Source: a virus. From it: 20,143 bases of DNA. The stretch lies in the IMG/VR virus record IMGVR_UViG_3300027963_000412, positions 1 to 20,143 of that record, one strand, 5' to 3'. Under the pieces are notes generated by a model. The model had not been told where the DNA came from and ran no database searches. It saw only the letters and a list, made by a program, of their open reading frames with translations. Below are positions 6,090 to 12,894 of the stretch, piece by piece; position 1 is the first letter of the stretch; each line of letters starts with the position of its first letter. The position numbers were made by a program, and so were the translations under genes.

Positions 6090-7127
6090 ATGATTGTCAA
6101 TTACGAACCTAAATTAGATTATTCTGACGTACTCATTGTTCCAAAAACAAGTGAAGTAAAGTCTCGCAAAGATGTGTCATTAGCTGTTGAAGCCACATTT
6201 AAGTGTGGTTCAAAATGGTCTGGGGTTCCTATTATGACAGCAAACATGTCAACAGTAAGTACACATGAAATGGCATTGGCTCTTTCTGAGTATGAAATGG
6301 TGACATGCTTGCGTAAAGGTGGTGAGTATTATGTTACTTTTGCTACTACCTATCCAGAAAAAGAAAAATATGTTTCATTAACTCTTGGATTGGATGCCGA
6401 TAGCAAATTGTTTGTAGACATGGCAACAATCAAAGATCCAACGTTTGTTTGTGTAGATGTAGCAAATGGCTACATGACAGAGTTTCACAATTTTATTAAG
6501 AAAGTAAGAAACAAATGGCCGACATCAATACTAATTGCTGGGAATGTTGTGACCCAAGAGGGGGTCGAGGAATTGTCAAAAGCTGGAGCAGATCTCGTAA
6601 AAGTGGGGATCGGATCGGGATCGATGTGCCTGACACGCAGAGTAGCGGGCGTGGGGTATCCCCAACTCTCGGCGGTCATAGAGTGTGCGGAAACAGCCGC
6701 AGCGTTAGGTATTGGGATCGTATCTGATGGTGGAATTGTACACCCCGGCGATTTTGCTAAGTCTTTTGTGGCTGGGGCTGCATTTGTTATGGCTGGAGGT
6801 GTATTTGCAGGACATGACGAGTGTGGTGGAGAAATTCGTCACTCCAATAATAACGCATCACTCACGATGCTTCATTATGGTATGTCCAGCAAAACCGCAA
6901 ATGAAAGATACAACGGGGGACTTAAGGATTACCGCGCTTCCGAGGGCCGCACTGTGGAAGTACCTTATCGTGGATCTGTACATCACACCGTTCAAGAAAT
7001 TCTTGGTGGATTGCGCTCTGCTTGTTCGTATGTTGGTGCTTTTAATTTGCATGACCTGTATTCACGTGGTACAATGATTAAGGTCAATCGTACTATAAAC
7101 AACATTTTTGAGAATCACGAAATATGA
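6090..7127 (+). CDS. guaC: GMP reductase
   Basis: The enzyme converts GMP to IMP and ammonia with NADPH, a purine salvage step. At 345 aa the protein matches the 346-347 aa of cellular GuaC and lacks the CBS domains of IMP dehydrogenase. Landmarks are DYSDVLIVPK near the start, WSGVPIMTANM, FVCVDVANGY, the catalytic loop G-I-G-S-G-S-M-C180-L-T182-R, then G-V-G-Y-P-Q-L-S-A-V-I-E-C-A, the phosphate-binding S-D-G-G, YGMSS and YRASEGRTV (catalytic Glu). The loop reads GSGS and CLTR where E. coli has GPGS and CTTR, but Cys180 and Thr182 are kept. The start at 6090 aligns with GuaC; a TTG farther upstream belongs to the -35 box. Its stop overlaps the next start (ATGA). Bases about 6545-6730 are clearly richer in G+C than the flanks. 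Phage GMP reductases are uncommon. It may rebalance purines during DNA synthesis. Confidence 0.9.
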   Translation: MIVNYEPKLDYSDVLIVPKTSEVKSRKDVSLAVEATFKCGSKWSGVPIMTANMSTVSTHEMALALSEYEMVTCLRKGGEYYVTFATTYPEKEKYVSLTLGLDADSKLFVDMATIKDPTFVCVDVANGYMTEFHNFIKKVRNKWPTSILIAGNVVTQEGVEELSKAGADLVKVGIGSGSMCLTRRVAGVGYPQLSAVIECAETAAALGIGIVSDGGIVHPGDFAKSFVAGAAFVMAGGVFAGHDECGGEIRHSNNNASLTMLHYGMSSKTANERYNGGLKDYRASEGRTVEVPYRGSVHHTVQEILGGLRSACSYVGAFNLHDLYSRGTMIKVNRTINNIFENHEI

Positions 7128-7687
7128 ACATTTTTGTTTTGGACAATGATGCCGCTACTTCCGCTCGTATGATGTGCGATAAGCACGTTGTAAAAATGAT
7201 TCTTGAGTCTTGTCAGTTGCTTTCAACTGCGCACCATGTTTTGGATGGTGATCCGTTAGAAGTCAATACTGGTAAGCGCAGGTACACCACGCATGTATGC
7301 ACAAAGAAAAATATCTGTAAGGCAGCAATGATTAATCATCCTTGCAATATTTGGACTCGTACAACTGGAGAAAATTATCTTTGGCTTTGGAAGCATGCAT
7401 ATGCATTGTGCAAGGAATACACTCGCCGCTACGGTAAGGTTCATTCAATGGAATCGATGTTGTTGAATGAATTGTATGACTTTCCTGTTAATTTGTCAAA
7501 AGGCAAATTGACTCCATTTGTTCAAGCCATGCCTGAACAATATAAGAATGAAAATCCAGTAGTTGCTTATCGCAGTTATTACATTAACGAGAAGGCGGCT
7601 TTTGCGAAGTGGAAGGCGACTGAGGTGCCTGAATGGTTTGTTGAGAAGATTGCTTACGTTTCTTCTGACGTTCTGGTTCCGTTCTGA
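7124..7687 (+). CDS. Conserved phage protein of unknown function (187 aa)
   Basis: I recognise the overall pattern from T4-like cyanophages and other aquatic phages, where it is left as hypothetical. Features are the start MNIFVLDNDAATSARMMCDK, H-V-V-K-M-I-L-E-S-C-Q, a central HPC-x-I-W followed by Y-L-W-L-W-K and E-Y-x-x-R-Y-G-K, and a C-terminal T-P-F-V-Q-A-M-P plus V-A-Y-R-S-Y-Y and F-A-K-W-K. Conserved His, Trp and Tyr residues suggest an enzyme or a nucleic-acid-binding protein. A distant relation to DNA glycosylases such as DenV crossed my mind but I cannot support it. It overlaps guaC by ATGA, so the two are co-translated. Its last 104 bp lie antisense to the end of the lysozyme gene. 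Confidence 0.75.
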   Translation: MNIFVLDNDAATSARMMCDKHVVKMILESCQLLSTAHHVLDGDPLEVNTGKRRYTTHVCTKKNICKAAMINHPCNIWTRTTGENYLWLWKHAYALCKEYTRRYGKVHSMESMLLNELYDFPVNLSKGKLTPFVQAMPEQYKNENPVVAYRSYYINEKAAFAKWKATEVPEWFVEKIAYVSSDVLVPF

Positions 7688-8216
7688 TTGCATCAGCAAG
7701 TTTTTGCATTCTTGGTGCAATACCAGTTTTGTCTCTTACAGATTCTCTATAGTCTTTAGCATCAATATATTCTATTGATGCTCCAGAATAATCTCCTGCA
7801 TTCAATTTTTTAAGAGCATTAGGAGATTTTCCTAACATACCTCTAAATTGTTCAGAAGCAAGTTGAGCTTGAAGTTCTGAAGAATAATTACTAAAATTAG
7901 GAACTAATTTTTGAACTTGTGGTAAACGAGTTCGAACATCTCTTTCAAGCAATTTATCTGCTTCTTGCGGTGTTAGTTTTGCTTTGCCACTCAAAACATC
8001 AGGATTAATATTTAATTCAGCAAAGATTTTTGGAGACTGTGCAGTTATTAAATGTCCATGTCCAACTGTATCTAATCCTTTGCTATCTTTATATACAGAA
8101 AGAATTTTTTCTTCATTACCAGCAGATTCATATCCTTTTATTTCTTTGCAAATACCATTAAGATCACATTGAATTTGTTGAGAGCCTTCGATTAAAAATT
8201 GTTGAAATGTTTTCAT
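7584..8216 (-). CDS. GH24-type phage lysozyme with T4-like capsid-targeting N-terminus
   Basis: This peptidoglycan muramidase has a domain at about residues 22-175. I-K-G-Y-E30 aligns with the catalytic Glu region of GH24 lysozymes. Y-K-D44-S-K-G-L-D-T50-V-G-H-G-H aligns with T4 lysozyme Asp20 and Thr26 (same 6-residue spacing) and the GxGH turn. About five extra residues lie between Glu30 and Asp44. The first residues MKTFQQFLIE|G copy the T4 capsid-targeting peptide MKTYQEFIAE|A in length, aromatic positions and the L-x-E cut site. I chose ATG at 8216; an in-frame TTG at 8267 would add a hydrophobic stretch but has no ribosome-binding site. The final 33 residues (Arg/Lys/Gln/Ser/Pro-rich) overlap the convergent gene and are low-complexity. 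A minus-strand CTAAATA motif lies at 8290-8296. It could be a lysis enzyme or, more interestingly, a head-packaged one. Confidence 0.85.
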   Translation of the reverse strand: MKTFQQFLIEGSQQIQCDLNGICKEIKGYESAGNEEKILSVYKDSKGLDTVGHGHLITAQSPKIFAELNINPDVLSGKAKLTPQEADKLLERDVRTRLPQVQKLVPNFSNYSSELQAQLASEQFRGMLGKSPNALKKLNAGDYSGASIEYIDAKDYRESVRDKTGIAPRMQKLADAIRTEPERQKKRKQSSQQTIQAPQSPSTSQKPPSR

Positions 8217-8227
8217 GATATTAATGC

Positions 8228-8255
8228 TTGCAAGTATGATTAGTAGTGATATAAT
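8228..8255 (+). promoter_or_regulatory. Sigma70-like promoter for the Sm-like gene
   Basis: TTGCAA, 16 bp, then a perfect TATAAT box. The ATG at 8277 follows an AAAGGA ribosome-binding site. Confidence 0.65.
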
Positions 8256-8276
8256 TAGTTTACACAAAGGAAATTT

Positions 8277-8585
8277 ATGAACGTAAAAATATTTAGATTA
8301 AATTCAGGCGAAGAAATCCTATCACGATTTGAAGAACAAGATTCTGGTTATACCTTAAAGGATCCAGCAATTTTGGTTCCTATGCGTGAAGGTCAAATTG
8401 GTTTGATGCCTTGGATGATGTACAGCAAGGCTTCAAAAGGTGTTTTTGTTCCCAAGACATTTATTGCGTTTACTGTTGATCCTCTAGAAGAACTGAAGAC
8501 GCAGTATGATTCTAGCTTGAATAAGGGCATTGTCACTCCTTCTCAGGGTGTTGATCCGCTGAGTAAGCTGAAGCTGACGATGTAA
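8277..8585 (+). CDS. Small Sm-like/SH3-barrel phage protein (102 aa)
   Basis: The sequence MNVKIFRLNSGEEILSRFEE followed by Y-T-L-K-D-P-A-I-L-V-P and then V-F-V-P-K-T-F-I-A-F-T-V-D-P matches a protein common in T4-like cyanophages. There the K-x-x-L-x-S-G-E-E-I/L strand pair recalls bacterial and phage Sm/LSm-type barrels. Residues 1-70 form the barrel. Residues 71-102 are polar (EELKTQYDSSLNKG) and probably a C-terminal tail. A role in RNA binding, as in Hfq, would be a guess. It has a strong sigma70-like promoter and a good ribosome-binding site, so early expression is likely. It is divergent from the lysozyme gene, whose late promoter seems to lie inside this coding sequence. Confidence 0.65.
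   Translation: MNVKIFRLNSGEEILSRFEEQDSGYTLKDPAILVPMREGQIGLMPWMMYSKASKGVFVPKTFIAFTVDPLEELKTQYDSSLNKGIVTPSQGVDPLSKLKLTM
8290..8296 (-). promoter_or_regulatory. Late-type promoter CTAAATA for the lysozyme gene
   Basis: This minus-strand motif lies inside the 5' end of the Sm-like gene and predicts a leader of about 70 nt to the ATG at 8216. It is the only late-like motif found upstream of the lysozyme. Confidence 0.35.
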
Positions 8586-8591
8586 GTATGA

Positions 8592-8966
8592 ATGAACATA
8601 GATCATGTGATTGAAAATTATCTTCCGATTGCAAAGCCATTGTCGATGGCAATGGAACGTCAGAAGAAACACATATCACTGGTTATATACAAGCGCAAAA
8701 TTATCGCGGTGGGTCAAAATGTTTTTAAGACCCACCCCGATACTTTGCGTTTGGGGTATAGATGTGCAGACATGCATTCTGAACTGGATGCATTTAGAAA
8801 AGTTCCAAAATCACTGCGCAGTGAAAAACTTATTCTTTTGAATTTTAGATTTAACCGTTTTGGTAATTTTAGAAATTCTAAGCCATGTCCAGTGTGTGCA
8901 AAGTGGTGTGGCGAAATCTTTCATAAAATTTATTATACTAATGATGATGGCATACAATGCCTCTAA
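8592..8966 (+). CDS. Small zinc-dependent deaminase-like protein (124 aa)
   Basis: The cytidine/deoxycytidylate deaminase signature is present: H62-S-E64 (zinc ligand and catalytic Glu) and P98-C99-P-V-C102 (two zinc ligands), 34 residues apart. Upstream, residues 28-41 give the paired beta strands expected before the active-site helix. The protein is shorter than dCMP deaminase (about 150-190 aa) and ends soon after the PCxxC helix. It lacks the extra allosteric and zinc sites of T4 gene cd. The substrate is open: free dC/dCMP, guanine-type bases or a nucleic acid. It follows the Sm-like gene by 6 bp, probably in the same transcript, and its TAA stop lies inside the next late promoter. The nearby GMP reductase hints at nucleotide metabolism. 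Family membership is good; the reaction is inferred. Confidence 0.75.
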   Translation: MNIDHVIENYLPIAKPLSMAMERQKKHISLVIYKRKIIAVGQNVFKTHPDTLRLGYRCADMHSELDAFRKVPKSLRSEKLILLNFRFNRFGNFRNSKPCPVCAKWCGEIFHKIYYTNDDGIQCL

Positions 8967-8969
8967 ATA
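8963..8969 (+). promoter_or_regulatory. Late promoter CTAAATA overlapping a stop codon
   Basis: It contains the TAA stop (8964-8966) of the deaminase gene. A 17-nt leader with GAGGA precedes the ATG at 8987. Confidence 0.65.
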
Positions 8970-8986
8970 TTCTACGAGGATTGTGA

Positions 8987-11053
8987 ATGCCTAAAAAAGC
9001 ATGTTGTTGTAATCAAATATCTTGGCCTACATCTTGTTGCAAACCACCTGAAGCTAGTTGTGTTGGCTCTGATATTAATATTTCCGTAGACATTTATGTA
9101 AAATTTTATTGTCAACCAAATGGAAATATATTAATTTGGAACTGTTCAAATGGAAGTCAAAATTCAATTGAATTTGAAATGGAACATTGGAGATTGACTT
9201 TAACTTACAGTCTTTCTGAAGACGATGTTGCACCAAAAATACCTTCACTTACATATCAAACTAGATCTGGTACATATAATTATTATGTTAATGAAGGTGG
9301 TACAGCAAATCCATCGTGGGGTGTATCATATTGGGGTGCATTTGGTTATGTAGGTGGATTTGTAGACCAACGTTTATATGGTAATACAGCTGGAGAATTT
9401 CCTATAAACGGAGGTTGCCAAAAATGTATAGATCCATGTGATGCAGCTGGTAAAATAAAAGGATGTAAAAATTTTAGTTATTCTGATGATACTGGTCAAA
9501 TAATTACTGGTTGTGGTATACCATTTCAATATCAATTATTTCCACCTTTATATTATTATACAGTTGTTAATTGTGACGCTTGTTGTAATGAAAGTTATGA
9601 AACTTTATATGATAATATAGATTTAAGTGCAAAATATAATGCTTGTGACAATTGTGGGTTTGGGGGGAGTGGACGGGCAAATGGGGCATATGCACTTGGA
9701 GTAAAAACAATTGACGGCGGAACATATTCTAATAATGCATTAGACACAAATATTTCATTAAGAGATGATGCATCTTGGAGTTTTGAGTTTATACCATCAT
9801 ATGATGGTCACATATCAAAATTAAATATTGATTTATTAAGTTGTCATTTTGGATGTTCAACAAGTAGCAATATGTATTTATATGATGCTTTTATTGGTTA
9901 TGTATATAAAGAAACAGAACATTTAACAGATTTTTATCCTACATTAAATCCTATACCACGATATTATGATAATATTTGTTTATTTGATTATGATTCATGT
10001 GGTATATCATCAGCAAATCCAAATTTAGTTGACCAAGTTTGTTTGACGATGACTCAATATTATAATCCACCGACAACAATTGGACTCACTTGTTCAAATC
10101 TTCCACCATGTGGTTGTATAGCAGGAGGACCAAATAATTGTAATGGTAATGTAGGAGAAATAACTCAGGGATTCTATATTCCAAATAGATATTTTCTGAC
10201 TAATTGTGGTTGCACGTGTGAAGATAAATATTCATGTTATAGATGGTTTCATAGATCTGCTGATCCAGATCAAATACGAAGACCTCATGAATTAAGTATA
10301 GAGTTGGGAATTGGATATAGAGATGTGATACCATGTGGTGATCATGTAGAAATGGATTTTTATGAAGAATTATATTTTACAGATGTATTTGATCCCGATG
10401 CACTTCCAATTAAAATAGAAAAAGTTTTAACTTCATCAAATGGAGTTAAATATGTGAATCCAGAATGGACTCAGGGTGTTTTATCAGCAGGAGCAGAAGA
10501 ATTTATTAATGGCTACAATTATTATAGCCAAGGTATGCGAATGAAATTGACTTATACAAGAAATTCCATTCCTCATGAAAAATATGTTTACAATAATGTT
10601 GAAAATAATTGCGTACCCACAACAATTGCAGGCGGAATAACAGGTTTTACGGCTCAAAATAAAATATATCCAGAATATCCTAAGCAAGGGCATCCAAATA
10701 TGTTTGAACATCCTCAAGGAATATATGAAGGTGAATATGCGTTATCAAAAATTAGTTATTGGACTCCTTCTGTAAACGCTACAGTAGATATTGCTAGTGC
10801 ACCACCTCCTCCGGGTGGATGGGCTAGGGGACAAACATATGGAAAACAACAAGAAGATCCACCAGTAGATGTGAGTGCATTTAATAGGTGTTATCCTTTT
10901 AATACACCATTTTTATCGCAAGAAATATATATCTATCCATATAACAATGCTGGTGCTTTATTAAATACAAATAATCCTATATCTAAACAAGCATATCCGA
11001 TTACATATCAATATTCTTATGGTGATATAACAGCAATAGTGACACAATCATGA
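8987..11053 (+). CDS. Large cysteine-rich protein, probable virion surface protein (688 aa)
   Basis: No family was recognised. The protein holds about 34 cysteines, mostly in pairs or clusters: CCC and CC within the first 18 residues, then C-x2-C-x3-C, C-x2-CC, C-x2-C, and two dense patches, P-P-C-G-C and N-C-G-C-T-C-E-D-K-Y-S-C. It is rich in Tyr, Asn, Gly and Pro, has no signal peptide or membrane segment, and looks beta-rich. The spacing does not match rubredoxin, ferredoxin or EGF signatures that I know. It could bind several zinc ions or be disulfide-stabilised outside the cell. A late promoter and a GAGGA ribosome-binding site mark it as a late gene. It overlaps the next gene by ATGA, and that partner also has a C-x2-C motif. 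A tail fibre or adhesin-like virion protein is the best guess. Confidence 0.6.
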   Translation: MPKKACCCNQISWPTSCCKPPEASCVGSDINISVDIYVKFYCQPNGNILIWNCSNGSQNSIEFEMEHWRLTLTYSLSEDDVAPKIPSLTYQTRSGTYNYYVNEGGTANPSWGVSYWGAFGYVGGFVDQRLYGNTAGEFPINGGCQKCIDPCDAAGKIKGCKNFSYSDDTGQIITGCGIPFQYQLFPPLYYYTVVNCDACCNESYETLYDNIDLSAKYNACDNCGFGGSGRANGAYALGVKTIDGGTYSNNALDTNISLRDDASWSFEFIPSYDGHISKLNIDLLSCHFGCSTSSNMYLYDAFIGYVYKETEHLTDFYPTLNPIPRYYDNICLFDYDSCGISSANPNLVDQVCLTMTQYYNPPTTIGLTCSNLPPCGCIAGGPNNCNGNVGEITQGFYIPNRYFLTNCGCTCEDKYSCYRWFHRSADPDQIRRPHELSIELGIGYRDVIPCGDHVEMDFYEELYFTDVFDPDALPIKIEKVLTSSNGVKYVNPEWTQGVLSAGAEEFINGYNYYSQGMRMKLTYTRNSIPHEKYVYNNVENNCVPTTIAGGITGFTAQNKIYPEYPKQGHPNMFEHPQGIYEGEYALSKISYWTPSVNATVDIASAPPPPGGWARGQTYGKQQEDPPVDVSAFNRCYPFNTPFLSQEIYIYPYNNAGALLNTNNPISKQAYPITYQYSYGDITAIVTQS

Positions 11054-11364
11054 ATAAAAATATAACTATAATTTATAACGGCAAAAAATCTCAAAGAAAA
11101 ATTATTTGCGAGATTCAAGAAGATGATACTTTAATAATAAAAGAAAATAAACCAATTTACAATTTTGAAGTATCAAAGACAAATACTTTCAATCAATCTA
11201 AATTAAACCTTGTTTCACAAAAACAAGGAATAGGTGAATTGTTTGCTTCATTTACCAAATTATTTGGATTCAAGCCATGCGCACCATGTGACAAAAGAAG
11301 AAAATACTTAAATCAAAAAACACCAATGTGGATGGCAAATATTATTGCAAAGTTCTATAAATAA
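11050..11364 (+). CDS. Small C-x2-C protein coupled to the cysteine-rich gene (104 aa)
   Basis: The start overlaps the stop of the 688-aa gene (ATGA), so it is translationally coupled and probably works with it. Residues 1-50 are basic, beta-like (ITIIYNGKKSQRKIICEI). Residues 65-104 contain G-F-K-P-C-A-P-C-D-K-R-R-K-Y-L-N, a possible zinc knuckle or iron-sulfur/thiol motif, followed by a hydrophobic helix (MWMANIIAKFYK). Similar C-terminal C-x2-C-x-x-R-x-x-x-L-N segments occur in other phage proteins that I recall, without known function. A chaperone or attachment role for its partner is possible but unproved. Confidence 0.6.
   Translation: MNKNITIIYNGKKSQRKIICEIQEDDTLIIKENKPIYNFEVSKTNTFNQSKLNLVSQKQGIGELFASFTKLFGFKPCAPCDKRRKYLNQKTPMWMANIIAKFYK
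11356..11363 (+). promoter_or_regulatory. Late promoter TATAAATA overlapping a stop codon
   Basis: It overlaps the TAA stop (11362-11364) of the 104-aa gene and lies 6 nt before the ATG at 11370. Confidence 0.65.
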
Positions 11365-11369
11365 TTTAT

Positions 11370-11576
11370 ATGGCAAAACAAAGAATAAAAAATAAAAATC
11401 GAAAGCTAAATGAAGATTTTAGTTATTACTTTGTTGCCCATGTAGATTCTTCTGGTGAAGTGACTCCTTTGTTGCTTACAGATGTTGAATATAAAAAAGC
11501 AAAACAAAGAGCAGTTAAAAACAAAGAAGATGTACCAGAAAATTTTATAATCTTTTCACAAGGTTTTAAGTCCTAA
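11370..11576 (+). CDS. Hypothetical phage protein (68 aa)
   Basis: This is a small basic protein (starts MAKQRIKNKNRKLNED) with a Lys/Arg-rich first 14 residues, a beta-like middle (YYFVAHVDSSGEVTPLLLT) and a helical, charged end. No family was recognised. It has its own late promoter with a 6-nt spacer and no ribosome-binding site, and its stop lies in the following late promoter. The basic N-terminus could bind nucleic acid. Confidence 0.6.
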   Translation: MAKQRIKNKNRKLNEDFSYYFVAHVDSSGEVTPLLLTDVEYKKAKQRAVKNKEDVPENFIIFSQGFKS

Positions 11577-11579
11577 ATA
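11573..11579 (+). promoter_or_regulatory. Late promoter CTAAATA overlapping a stop codon
   Basis: It contains the TAA stop (11574-11576) of the 68-aa gene and lies 7 nt before the ATG at 11587. Confidence 0.55.
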
Positions 11580-11586
11580 TTATACT

Positions 11587-11949
11587 ATGTCATGCACTAA
11601 AACATTAATGAATTTTCAAATAGAACTCCGTTTACACCACTGGGGTACTCAATCATATGCATCCCATAAAGCACTCGGAAAGCTTTATGAGAATCTTGAC
11701 AGTTTGATTGATACCTTTACTGAAGTGTATATTGGAATTTATGGAAAAGATTTTCTTAAAGAAATTAATGAATTAAAATTTAACGGTCCATACAAAACAA
11801 CTGCTACCAAAGTAGTAGATTCTCTTGAAGATTATTTGATGAATGAATTACCAAGTCAGATAGATGACAATCAAACTGAACTGTTAAATATAAGGGATGA
11901 GATGCTTGGGGAAGTACAACGAACCAAGTATCTCCTAACTTTAAGTTAA
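11587..11949 (+). CDS. Dps/ferritin-like small phage protein, DUF5856 type (120 aa)
   Basis: Residues 8-60 (M-N-F-Q-I-E-L-R-L-H-H-W, then S-Y-A-S-H-K-A-L-G-x-L-Y and L-I-D-T-F-T-E-V-Y-I-G) form two helices with the His, Glu and Asp spacing typical of Dps/ferritin four-helix bundles. The family is found in phages and some bacteria and I recall it as DUF5856. The conserved LHHW and SHKALG residues could be metal ligands. The protein is shorter than bacterial Dps (about 160 aa), so it may hold only part of the bundle or act as a dimer. A role in DNA protection or iron handling is inferred from fold similarity only. A late-type promoter precedes it, and the next gene follows after 10 bp. Confidence 0.65.
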   Translation: MSCTKTLMNFQIELRLHHWGTQSYASHKALGKLYENLDSLIDTFTEVYIGIYGKDFLKEINELKFNGPYKTTATKVVDSLEDYLMNELPSQIDDNQTELLNIRDEMLGEVQRTKYLLTLS

Positions 11950-11959
11950 GGAGTTACAG

Positions 11960-12325
11960 ATGAAAATTCCAGAGCTAGTTTACGAAATTCGCAACTTGGC
12001 TCGCAAAGAAGAAGATCCTATCAAGAAGGATCTTTTTTATCAATGCGCCAAATCAATGGAAATTCTTGGTAATCTTGCCAAGATTGGAGATCTAATAGTA
12101 GCAGAACAAAATGGTTCTACTGGCCCAATTAAAAACACAGAAGATGAAATTAAATGGGCAATTGATGATGAATCTCTCCGTATGATGGATGAGCACATTG
12201 AATCATTAATTCATTATAAGTTTATGGATAAAAACGACAGATGGCCCTATGACAATGAAGATATTAAATTGTTTGTATCAAAATATTTAAAATCTCAGAT
12301 TGTAAACGATTCTAACACCGAATAA
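11960..12325 (+). CDS. Hypothetical phage protein (121 aa)
   Basis: This is an acidic, mostly helical soluble protein (starts MKIPELVYEIRNLARKEEDP) with no motif that I recognise. A strong AAGGAG ribosome-binding site lies 7 nt before the ATG. The gene follows the Dps-like gene by 10 bp, so they share a transcript. The last 31 bp overlap the end of the convergent metalloprotease-like gene. No terminator is obvious in the overlap. Confidence 0.65.
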   Translation: MKIPELVYEIRNLARKEEDPIKKDLFYQCAKSMEILGNLAKIGDLIVAEQNGSTGPIKNTEDEIKWAIDDESLRMMDEHIESLIHYKFMDKNDRWPYDNEDIKLFVSKYLKSQIVNDSNTE

Positions 12326-12894
12326 ACCTTTGGTGGGATTGTTTTATGGCTTAAAACAGCCATATTTGATGGCATAATCTTTAAAACATACTTGCTATAG
12401 TATGGATTTCGCTTGTATGAGTGAAATTTACGAGTTTTTTCCATCAAAAAGTGGCTGTAGATGTAAACATGGGCTCGTTTTGCGTACATTTTGCTGTTAA
12501 TGGCTAGGTTGAAGTCCTTAATGATCTTCATGGCCCGTCTTTCACAATCTCTCTCCATGGCTCGTACAATGAAAAAAGCCCGTTTTACCTTTTTAAGAGG
12601 ATAATTTTTGCCTTTTAACCATGCATCAACAATATAAGATGCCTCATATGACTTGGTATAAATTTTAGAGCTGTTTATATATTGCAAAAAATGGCAATAT
12701 TCATGTACTAAAACCTGCATAAATTCATTGGCTTTGCGGGCTACAGCAATAGCCTTACCCGATTCATCAAAATAGCCAGAACAACGAAAACCATCAACAT
12801 TTACATGTTTTCCACGGCCAATAATAAGTTTCATACCGTATTCTGCAAGATGTTGCCTCACAAATTTTACGAACTGACGATTGCTCTGTCCCAT
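12295..12894 (-). CDS. Zinc metalloprotease-like protein with HExxH motif (199 aa)
   Basis: Residues 59-70 (M-Q-V-L-V-H64-E65-Y-C-H68-F-L) carry the HExxH zinc motif of gluzincin/SprT-like enzymes in a helix. A following helix with M-E-R-D-C-E-R-R-A (about residues 111-119) could supply the third, Glu ligand, as in the ExxxD/E-type gluzincins. The N-terminal part (residues 1-58) is a small alpha/beta region, and the C-terminus is Lys/Tyr-rich and basic. It is the size of small phage-encoded peptidases, but its substrate is unknown. A good late promoter and a GAAGGAGG ribosome-binding site control it. Start at 12894 is fixed by that site. It could instead be an inactive structural relative. 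Confidence 0.65.
   Translation of the reverse strand: MGQSNRQFVKFVRQHLAEYGMKLIIGRGKHVNVDGFRCSGYFDESGKAIAVARKANEFMQVLVHEYCHFLQYINSSKIYTKSYEASYIVDAWLKGKNYPLKKVKRAFFIVRAMERDCERRAMKIIKDFNLAINSKMYAKRAHVYIYSHFLMEKTRKFHSYKRNPYYSKYVLKIMPSNMAVLSHKTIPPKVYSVLESFTI

Noticed and set aside
6090-7127. IMP dehydrogenase
   Set aside because: The length of 345 aa, missing CBS domains and the VGYPQLSAVIECA signature point to GMP reductase.
8217-8267. TTG-started extension of the lysozyme with a signal-peptide-like stretch
   Set aside because: No ribosome-binding site, TTG start, and the internal ATG begins a peptide matching the T4 capsid-targeting sequence. Not fully excluded.
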